Origin: WS-2 sp964650245
Lineage (GTDB): Bacteria > Eisenbacteria > RBG-16-71-46
DNA length: 7,277 nt
Assembly: GCA_964650245.1 (NCBI GenBank)
Contig: CAZYQK010000147.1
Span: 1-7,277, forward strand
Direction: 5' to 3'
Shown: piece by piece, positions 1-5,016 of the stretch
Numbering within the stretch: position 1 is the stretch's first letter
How the letters are laid out: each line of letters opens with the position of its first letter
Notes under the pieces: generated by a model
Seen by the model: only the letters and a program-made list of their open reading frames with translations
What the model was told of the DNA's origin: nothing
The model's database searches: none
Translations under genes and position numbers: made by a program

Positions 1-1
1 C

Positions 2-472
2 CCGCTCGCGCGCGCCACGGCGCGCGGCGTGCGGGCGGTGGGCGGGCACCCGCTCGCGGGGAGCGAGGCGCGTGGCTTCTCCGCCGCGCGCGCCGACCTC
101 TTCGAGGGCGCGACGTTCGCGTTGATGCCGGCGCGCGGGCCGGTGCCGGCGGTGGTGGGCGCGCTGGTGCGCGGCCTCGGCGCGCGGCCGCTCCGCGTTC
201 GCCCTGCGACGCACGACCACGCGCTCGCGCGCACCAGCCACCTGCCCTATCTGGTGGCGTGCGCGCTGGAGGACCTGGGCCGCGGCTTCCGGCGCCGCGG
301 GCTCTCGGGGCCCGGGTTTCGCAGCATGACGCGGCTCGCGGCGAGCGATCCGCGCGTCGCGCTCGCCTACTGCCGCGCCAACCGCGGCGAGATCGACGCC
401 GCGTGGCGGGCGCTGCGCGAGGAGATCGAGCGGCGCGTCGAGGGCCTGGATCGCGACGCCATCGCCCGCTGA
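2..472 (+). CDS. tyrA: Prephenate dehydrogenase, C-terminal part (5' end outside window)
   Basis: NAD(P)-dependent prephenate dehydrogenase of the tyrosine pathway, oxidatively decarboxylating prephenate to 4-hydroxyphenylpyruvate in the cytoplasm. The frame is open to the left edge, so the N-terminal Rossmann domain is missing; 156 residues remain. The visible part opens with the family motif GGHPLAGSE (residues 14-22 of the fragment), whose His is the catalytic residue in characterised TyrA enzymes. Next come LFEGATFALMP, the helical-domain motif SHLPYL (residues 79-84) and the MTRLAASDP motif (109-117), whose Arg111 corresponds to the prephenate-binding Arg of the family. The C-terminus is intact and charged, and ends soon after the helical dimerisation domain, so no ACT domain is fused. 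It converges on argJ with a 58-nt gap. An arogenate-preferring enzyme of the same family is possible; the fragment cannot separate the two. Confidence 0.9.
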   Translation, partial: PLARATARGVRAVGGHPLAGSEARGFSAARADLFEGATFALMPARGPVPAVVGALVRGLGARPLRVRPATHDHALARTSHLPYLVACALEDLGRGFRRRGLSGPGFRSMTRLAASDPRVALAYCRANRGEIDAAWRALREEIERRVEGLDRDAIAR

Positions 473-500
473 CCGGCGCCCCGCTCGCGCCGCGCCCGCT

Positions 501-524
501 CGCGCGCGGCAGACCCGCGACGCG
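501..524. terminator. Candidate hairpin between convergent tyrA and argJ
   Basis: An imperfect inverted repeat lies in the 58-nt gap between the two convergent stop codons. The arm at 501-509 pairs with 515-524 through nine G-C pairs and one bulged A at 520, around the five-base loop CAGAC. It is placed where a bidirectional terminator is expected, but no T-run follows on either strand. In sequence this GC-rich, chance hairpins are common, so this rests mainly on position. Confidence 0.3.
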
Positions 525-530
525 CTCCGT

Positions 531-1724
531 TCAACTCCGGTAGCTGGCGTTGATGTCCACGTAGGCCTTGCTGAGGTCGCTGGTCCAGACCCAGCCCGAC
601 GCGCCGCCCGAGTTGAGGCGGATGCGGATGCGCAGCGGATCCGCCCCGACCATCGCCTCCCGCGCCTCTGCCTCGTCGTACTCGCGCGCGCAGCCGCCCT
701 CGCACACCCAGACCTCGCCCAGAAAGATGTCCACGCGGCCGATCTCGACCTCGACGCCCGAGCGCCCCGCCGCGGCCAGGATCCGGCCCCAGTTGGGATC
801 CCCGCCGTGGATCGCGGTCTTGACCAGCAGTGACTCGGCCACGGTGCGAGCGACGCGGTCGGCTTCGCCACGGGTGCGCGCGCCCTCGACCCGAATCTCG
901 GCCACGCGTGTGACGCCCTCGCCGTCCCGCACCATCATCTGCGCGAGTCGGCCCGCGCACTCCGCGAGTGCGGCGCGGAATGCGTCGAAGCTCTTTCCGA
1001 CGGCACGCACCGGTGCCAGGCCGGACGCGCCGCTCGCGAGGAACACAGCCATGTCGTTGGTCGAGGTGTCGCCATCGACGGTGATGCGGTTGAAGCTCGC
1101 GTCCACCGCCTCCGTGAGCGCTCGTTCGAGCAGCACGCGATCCACCGCCGCGTCGGTGGTGAAGAACGCGAGCATAGTCGCCATGCGGGGCGCGATCATG
1201 CCGGCCCCCTTGGCCATGCCCCCGACCGTCGCCCGGCCGCCTTCGAGCGCGAACTCGATGGCGCACTCCTTGGGACGGGTGTCGGTGGTGAGGATGGCGC
1301 GCGCCGCGTCGGCCCCGCCTTCCTCGTGGAGCGTCTCGACCGCCCGCGCGATGCCGGCGCTCACCCGGTCCATCGGCAGGTGCACGCCGATCACACCGGT
1401 CGAAGCCACCACCACCTGTGACGCCGGGCAGCCGAGCGCATCGCCGACACGCGCCGCCATCTGCCGCGCGTCGGCGATGCCGCGCTCGCCGGTCGCGGCG
1501 TTGGCGCATCCGGCGTTGACCACGACGGCGCGCGCCACGCCCCCGGCCAGGTGCTCACGCGAGACCACGACCGGCGCGGCCTGCGCGCGGTTGGTGGTGA
1601 AGACTCCGGCCGCAGTGCAGGCGCGATCGGCGGCGATGATGGCGAGGTCGAGGCGGCCCGGCTTGATGCCGGCGGCCACGGCCGCGGCCCTGAAGCCGCG
1701 CGCGCTGGTGACCCCGGTGCGCAA
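531..1724 (-). CDS. argJ: Arginine biosynthesis protein ArgJ (glutamate N-acetyltransferase)
   Basis: ArgJ transfers the acetyl group from N-acetylornithine to glutamate (the acetyl-recycling step of arginine synthesis); many members also make N-acetylglutamate from acetyl-CoA. The protein is 397 aa, normal for the family. Visible motifs are GVFTTN (40-45), the STGVIG oxyanion-hole segment (T109, G110), LTTDTRPKE (145-153), the self-cleavage motif KGAGMIAPRMATML (172-185), FNRITVDGDTSTND (211-224), VKTAIHGGDPNWGRI (301-315) and a C-terminal DINASYRS. Cleavage is expected between Ala182 and Thr183, giving alpha and beta chains, with Thr183 as the N-terminal nucleophile. The start is TTG: it is the only usual start codon between the upstream in-frame TGA (1752-1754) and the conserved GVTSARGF segment, and AGGGAG lies 11 nt before it. 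It follows the cyclotransferase gene by 27 nt on the same strand, so the two are probably co-transcribed. Some usually conserved positions differ (VNAGCANAATG, GVIGVHLPM), but the catalytic set is complete. Confidence 0.95.
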   Translation of the reverse strand: MRTGVTSARGFRAAAVAAGIKPGRLDLAIIAADRACTAAGVFTTNRAQAAPVVVSREHLAGGVARAVVVNAGCANAATGERGIADARQMAARVGDALGCPASQVVVASTGVIGVHLPMDRVSAGIARAVETLHEEGGADAARAILTTDTRPKECAIEFALEGGRATVGGMAKGAGMIAPRMATMLAFFTTDAAVDRVLLERALTEAVDASFNRITVDGDTSTNDMAVFLASGASGLAPVRAVGKSFDAFRAALAECAGRLAQMMVRDGEGVTRVAEIRVEGARTRGEADRVARTVAESLLVKTAIHGGDPNWGRILAAAGRSGVEVEIGRVDIFLGEVWVCEGGCAREYDEAEAREAMVGADPLRIRIRLNSGGASGWVWTSDLSKAYVDINASYRS

Positions 1725-1735
1725 GTCGGCGCGCG

Positions 1736-1741
1736 CTCCCT
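1736..1741 (-). promoter_or_regulatory. Ribosome binding site supporting the argJ TTG start
   Basis: On the minus strand the sequence AGGGAG lies 11 nt before TTG at 1724-1722, inside the 27-nt gap after the cyclotransferase stop. No ATG or GTG occurs in frame between that stop and the conserved ArgJ N-terminus, so this site decides the start. Confidence 0.6.
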
Positions 1742-1751
1742 GAGGGACCGA

Positions 1752-2252
1752 TCAGGCCGGCCCGGGGGACGCCGGCTCGGGTGCTACCGCGACCGTCGTG
1801 AGCTTCGCGATGTATTCCTCGGGCAGCCGGTGATGGCGGGCGCCCCTCAGGATGGTGTCGAGGTAGCGCCGCGACGGAGGCGACGGGTTGGAAGGACGCG
1901 CGACGTAGGCCGAGGCCCGTACGCGGCGCGGGATGGAGCCATCGTCGGACCGCACCAGCTCGACCGTGACCTGGTCGCGATCGTAGACGTTGTGCTGATC
2001 GCCCGGACCGCGATAGCCCTCGAACACGTCGAGCGCTCGGATGTGCTCCTCGCTCACCTCGAAGAGAAGACCCCACACCGTGTCGCCGTGCGCGGGCTGA
2101 AAGCTCGACACGCCGCCGCCCCAGCTGTTCGAGTACAGGGGAAACACCAGTCGGTGGTCGCGCAACGCCGCCAGCCCCACGACGATGGCTCCCGGACAGC
2201 GGGACTGCATCTGGTCGGGATCGAGATTCGAGGCGTAGGCAAAGTAGAGCAT
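1752..2252 (-). CDS. Gamma-glutamylcyclotransferase family protein (GGCT-like)
   Basis: A 166-aa protein of the gamma-glutamylcyclotransferase fold, which releases 5-oxoproline from gamma-glutamyl amino acids or related amides. It resembles the human GGCT type over almost its full length: an N-terminal LYFAYASNL (residues 2-10), a VWGLLFEV strand (59-66), ALDVFEGY (73-80) with Glu78 at the position of the catalytic Glu, and a late PSRRYLDTILRGA...LPEEYIAKL block (126-151). The family loop is normally YGSNL; here its Gly is Ala, as the GCC codon shows directly. The ATG at 2252 is chosen because the conserved fold begins at residue 2 and GGAGA lies just upstream; the longer open frame running back to 3044 is only antisense to the deacetylase gene. 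argJ follows 27 nt downstream, suggesting a two-gene transcript. The substrate is not known: gamma-glutamyl amines, dipeptides or another gamma-glutamyl amide are all possible. Confidence 0.85.
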   Translation of the reverse strand: MLYFAYASNLDPDQMQSRCPGAIVVGLAALRDHRLVFPLYSNSWGGGVSSFQPAHGDTVWGLLFEVSEEHIRALDVFEGYRGPGDQHNVYDRDQVTVELVRSDDGSIPRRVRASAYVARPSNPSPPSRRYLDTILRGARHHRLPEEYIAKLTTVAVAPEPASPGPA

Positions 2253-2378
2253 GACGTCTCCGGAGCGCGCGCGGCGAGCGATGCAACCGGCCGCAGCATA
2301 CTCCAAAGGACGCGGACCCGCCGCCGCGCCAGAAGGAGCGCACACGCGGGCCGGCGCCGCATCGGCAGGCGCGGGCGG

Positions 2379-2408
2379 TTGTCTCGCCCCCGGCGCGCTG
2401 GCTATGAT
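2379..2408 (+). promoter_or_regulatory. Predicted sigma-70-type promoter for the deacetylase-peptidase-kinase unit
   Basis: TTGTCT (2379-2384, four of six matches to TTGACA) and TATGAT (2403-2408, five of six matches to TATAAT) are separated by 18 bases. The TATGAT stands out against the GC-rich surroundings. A transcript would start near 2415 and carry a leader of about 80 nt before the ATG at 2493. No start has been measured; this is a sequence match only. Confidence 0.5.
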
Positions 2409-2430
2409 GCCGCTGGCCCATGTCGTCCCC

Positions 2431-2451
2431 GGCGCGGAGCGGCTCCGCGTC
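2431..2451 (+). repeat. Inverted repeat in the predicted 5' leader of the deacetylase gene
   Basis: The arms CGCGGAG (2433-2439) and CTCCGCG (2443-2449) are perfectly complementary around a three-base CGG loop, and extend by a G-T wobble and a further G-C pair to 2431 and 2451. The element lies downstream of the predicted start site and about 40 bases before the start codon. It could be an mRNA stem-loop or the half-sites of a DNA-binding repressor. No T-run follows, so it does not look like an ordinary attenuator. Confidence 0.45.
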
Positions 2452-2492
2452 TCCTCCCCCACGAGTCGTCGCCTACTTCGGAGACCCGATCC

Positions 2493-3221
2493 ATGGCGGT
2501 GGATTTTCTCGCGTTCGGTCCCCACCCCGACGATGCCGAGATCGGCGCCGGCGGGCTGCTCCGCAAGATGAAGGACTTCGGCCACACCACCGGCATCGTG
2601 GACATGACGACCGGCGACATGGGCTGGGGCACGCCCGAGATCCGCGCCGCGGAGAGCGAGCAGGCGGCCCGGATTCTCAAGCTCGACGTGCGCGAGAACC
2701 TCGACCTCGGCGACTGCCGGATCGAGGACACCTTCGACAACCGCTGCAAGGCCGCCGCCATGATCCGCAAGCACCGGCCGCAGGTCGTGCTGGCGCCGTA
2801 CTACAACCTGCCGATCGGGCGCGGCCTGGGGCACAACGACCACTACAAGACCGGGCAGATCGTGGCGAACGCGTTCAACCTCGCGCATCTCCGCAAGGCA
2901 CCGGTCGCGGGCGAGCACTACCAGGCGAAGGCGATCTACTACTACTTCCTGCCGCCCGGGACGCCGCCGACCTTCCTGGTGGACATCACCAGCGTGTTCG
3001 ACGACTGGATGGCGGCGCTCGACTGCCACCAGAGCCAGTTCCACAATCCCGACAAGCCCCGGCCCCAGAATCTGCCGTCGGTGCGCGACGTGTTCGCGAC
3101 CTTCGCCAGCTACTGGGGCTGGCAGATCGGCGTGAAGTACGCGCAGGCGTACTTATCTACCTCGCCGCTCAACGTGACCGACCCGATGACGCTGGTGAAG
3201 GACGTGGCTCCTCGTCCCTGA
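2493..3221 (+). CDS. PIG-L/LmbE family deacetylase, BshB1-like
   Basis: A 242-aa metal-dependent N-deacetylase of the PIG-L/LmbE superfamily, closest in layout to BshB1, which deacetylates N-acetylglucosaminyl-malate in bacillithiol synthesis. The metal site motif HPDDAEIGAGG is at residues 11-21 (His11 and Asp14 as ligands, Asp13 as likely general base), and the third ligand comes from GHNDH (His114/His117). The C-terminal half keeps BshB1 features: YYYFLPP, FLVDITSVFDDWMAAL and SQFHNP (181-186), then YWGWQIGVKYAQAYL. It departs from BshB1 in two active-site segments: DMTTGDMGWGT where BshB1 usually has DLTRGEMGTRGT, and LGHNDH where BshB1 has RHPDH. The substrate may therefore be another N-acetylglucosaminide. 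The ATG at 2493 follows GGAG by 9 nt and begins right at the first beta-strand. It has no signal peptide, so it is cytoplasmic. It is the first gene of the rightward unit and contains one rare TTA codon (Leu221). Confidence 0.85.
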   Translation: MAVDFLAFGPHPDDAEIGAGGLLRKMKDFGHTTGIVDMTTGDMGWGTPEIRAAESEQAARILKLDVRENLDLGDCRIEDTFDNRCKAAAMIRKHRPQVVLAPYYNLPIGRGLGHNDHYKTGQIVANAFNLAHLRKAPVAGEHYQAKAIYYYFLPPGTPPTFLVDITSVFDDWMAALDCHQSQFHNPDKPRPQNLPSVRDVFATFASYWGWQIGVKYAQAYLSTSPLNVTDPMTLVKDVAPRP

Positions 3222-3253
3222 GCCTCGCGCCGCGCGAGGCCGGGCCGCGGGCC
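3222..3253 (+). terminator. Tandem GC-rich hairpins after the deacetylase stop codon
   Basis: Starting on the base after the TGA, GCCTCGCG (3222-3229) and CGCGAGGC (3233-3240) form a perfect eight-base-pair stem with a three-base loop. A smaller GGCC/GGCC stem (3243-3246 with 3250-3253) follows. No T-run follows, and the next gene starts only 15 nt later. It may be a partial terminator, an mRNA-stabilising stem that tunes expression within the operon, or a non-canonical terminator of a high-GC species. Confidence 0.45.
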
Positions 3254-3267
3254 TACGCAGGACCCCG

Positions 3268-5016
3268 ATGAAGCTCCGTCTGCCGCACCTGCTGATCGCG
3301 GCCGCCCTGCTGCCCGCGCTCGCATCGCCCGCCCGCGCGCAGTCCGCAGAGACGCGATTCCTCAGGCTGGCGGACGACTTCCTCGACGGCTGGCTGAAGC
3401 GCCGCCCCCATCTCGCGACCCGCCTCGGCGTCCATGCCTGGGACGGCAAGCTCCTGCCGATCACCGCGGCCTCGGTGGCCTCCGATCTCGAATGGATCGC
3501 GAGCGTGCGCGCGCGGCTCGACTCGGTGCCGCGCGCCGGGCTGCCGTTCGAGCGGGCGCAGGAGTACGACCTGCTCGCGGCCCGCCTCGAGCGCGAGCGC
3601 CTGGAGCTGGCGGAGATCCGCTCGTTCGAGCGCAATCCCAACGTCTACCTCGATCTGGTCGCGGGCTCGGTCCAATCCCTGCTCCAGCGCGACTGGGCAC
3701 CCCCCTGCGAGCGGGTGCTGCTCGCGACCCGCCGCTTGCGCCAGGTGCCGGAGGTACTGCGCGCGGCGCGCATCAACCTCGTGAATCCGCCGCGTCTGTT
3801 CACCGAGGTCGCGATCGCGCAGTTCGCGGGGGCGCTCGATTTCTACCGGCACGGAGTTCCCACGCTCGCCGCGGGCTGTCGCGAACCGCGCCTGCAGGCG
3901 GACCTGGCCGAGGCGGACACCGCGGCGGTGCGGGCGGTGGAGCGGTTCCTCGACGTGCTGCGCGAGGACGTGCTGCCGCGATCGAGCGGCGAAATCGCGC
4001 TGGGCCGCGACCTCTACCAGCGCAAGCTGGCGGCGGAAGAAATGGAAACCACGCCGGTCGAATCGCTGCTCGCGCGCGCCCGGGTGGCGCTCGACACCAC
4101 GCGCGCACGCATGGAGCAGCTCGCGGAGCGCATCGCCTCGGGCCTCGGGGTCGCGGCCGCGCTCGACTCGCTCGAGGCCGACGCCCCGCCCGAATCCGCG
4201 CTCGTCCCGTTCGTCGCGGCGCGGCTCGACACCATCCGCGCCTTCCTGCGCCGGCACGACCTGCTTACGCTGCCGGAGCGCGAGGACCTGGCGGTGCGCG
4301 AGACACCGCCGTTTCAGCGCAGCCTGTCCTTCGCCTCGATGGACGCGCCCGGCGTTTGGGAGCGGCGCGCGACCCGGGCCTGGTTCAACGTGACGCCGGT
4401 GGACCCGGCATGGACCGACCGGCAGAAGCGGGATCACCTCGCGTTCTTCAACCGGCGGGCCGCCGAGATCGTGTCCATCCACGAGGCGTTGCCCGGGCAC
4501 TACTACCAGTTTCTGGCGCTGCAGCGAGTGCCGTCGCGCCTGCGCCAGGCGCTGCGCTCGGGCAGCAACACCGAGGGCTGGGCCCATTACTGCGAGCAGA
4601 TGATGGTGGAGGAGGGTTTCGGCGGCGGCGATCCGGGGGTCGAGCTGACCCAGCTCGCACTCGCGCTGCGCCGCATCGGGCGGTTCATCGTCGGCATCTC
4701 CATCCACACCCAGGGCATGACGGTGGAGGAAGCGCAGCGGCTGTTCGAGGAGCGCTGCTACATGGCGCCGGTCAACGCCGCCCGCGAAGCGCGGCGCGGC
4801 GCGCTCGACCCCACCTACCTGGTCTACACGCTCGGCAAGTGGCGCATCCTCGAGCTGCGCGAGGAGGCGCGGCGAATGCCGGGAGACCGGTTCCGCCTGC
4901 GCGCGTTTCACGACGCGCTGCTGCGCCAGGGCGGCGTGCCGCTGCCGCTCGCGCGGGAAGCCGTGCTGCGCGAGCTCGCCGGCCGGCCCTCACCCCGCTC
5001 CGGAGCGCGGCGGTGA
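3268..5016 (+). CDS. Exported DUF885 family zinc metallopeptidase
   Basis: A 582-aa protein of the DUF885 family, predicted zinc-dependent peptidases acting outside the cytoplasm. The N-terminus is a clear Sec signal peptide: MKLR, a hydrophobic Ala/Leu core, and a likely cut after SPARA (about residue 24). The mature part begins with the family segment FLRLADDFLDGWLKRRPHLATRLGVH. The metal and catalytic motif HEALPGH is at residues 405-411, and the second conserved motif EGWAHYCEQMM at 436-446; His405, His411 and the Glu of the second motif are the probable zinc ligands, and Glu406 the general base. The C-terminal helices (PVNAAREARRGALDPTYLVYTLGKWRILELRE) are also typical. Length is normal for the family. 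The ATG at 3268 follows GCAGGA closely. The gene lies 46 nt after the deacetylase gene and its stop overlaps the GTG of the kinase gene. The substrate is unknown; some relatives are annotated as dipeptidases or aminopeptidases. Confidence 0.9.
   Translation: MKLRLPHLLIAAALLPALASPARAQSAETRFLRLADDFLDGWLKRRPHLATRLGVHAWDGKLLPITAASVASDLEWIASVRARLDSVPRAGLPFERAQEYDLLAARLERERLELAEIRSFERNPNVYLDLVAGSVQSLLQRDWAPPCERVLLATRRLRQVPEVLRAARINLVNPPRLFTEVAIAQFAGALDFYRHGVPTLAAGCREPRLQADLAEADTAAVRAVERFLDVLREDVLPRSSGEIALGRDLYQRKLAAEEMETTPVESLLARARVALDTTRARMEQLAERIASGLGVAAALDSLEADAPPESALVPFVAARLDTIRAFLRRHDLLTLPEREDLAVRETPPFQRSLSFASMDAPGVWERRATRAWFNVTPVDPAWTDRQKRDHLAFFNRRAAEIVSIHEALPGHYYQFLALQRVPSRLRQALRSGSNTEGWAHYCEQMMVEEGFGGGDPGVELTQLALALRRIGRFIVGISIHTQGMTVEEAQRLFEERCYMAPVNAAREARRGALDPTYLVYTLGKWRILELREEARRMPGDRFRLRAFHDALLRQGGVPLPLAREAVLRELAGRPSPRSGARR
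5002..5005 (+). promoter_or_regulatory. Ribosome binding site for the kinase GTG start
   Basis: GGAG lies seven bases before the GTG at 5013-5015, inside the end of the peptidase gene. Together with the GTGA overlap of start and stop codons, it supports translational coupling and fixes the kinase start upstream of its conserved first strand. Confidence 0.65.

Larger units (their letters stand above)
2253..2492. other. Divergent intergenic region
   Basis: These 240 bases separate the divergent cyclotransferase and deacetylase start codons. They hold a good rightward promoter candidate and an inverted repeat in its predicted leader (both listed separately). For the leftward genes the best -10-like element I see is TATGCT on the minus strand (2300-2295), without a convincing -35. 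Ribosome-binding sequences lie at both ends: GGAG five bases before the ATG at 2252, and GGAG at 2480-2483 before the ATG at 2493. I see no convincing small coding region or RNA gene. Confidence 0.5.

Noticed and set aside
1..508. The 14-base string CCCGCTCGCGCGCG occurs at 1-14 and again at 495-508, suggesting a direct repeat bounding tyrA sequence.
   Set aside because: It is simple GC-rich sequence; the first copy is in-frame coding sequence, and there is no transposase or target-site pattern.
568..1743. A 391-codon plus-strand open frame opposite argJ.
   Set aside because: Ser/Ala/Arg/Pro-rich with no motif, while the minus strand gives a full ArgJ with every catalytic motif.
1551..2492. 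Upstream plus-strand extension of the deacetylase frame to 1551.
   Set aside because: It is antisense to argJ and the cyclotransferase gene. The conserved first strand and HPDD motif begin right after the ATG at 2493, which has a well-placed GGAG.
2253..3044. N-terminal extension of the cyclotransferase frame on the minus strand back to 3044.
   Set aside because: The extension lies antisense to the deacetylase gene and over the intergenic region, has no homologous features, and the fold begins exactly at the ATG at 2252, preceded by GGAG.
3253..4911. A 552-codon open frame on the minus strand, opposite the DUF885 gene.
   Set aside because: Its translation is Arg/Gln/His-rich with no family motifs, and the opposite strand encodes a complete, motif-bearing peptidase. 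The open frame follows from extreme GC bias at third codon positions.
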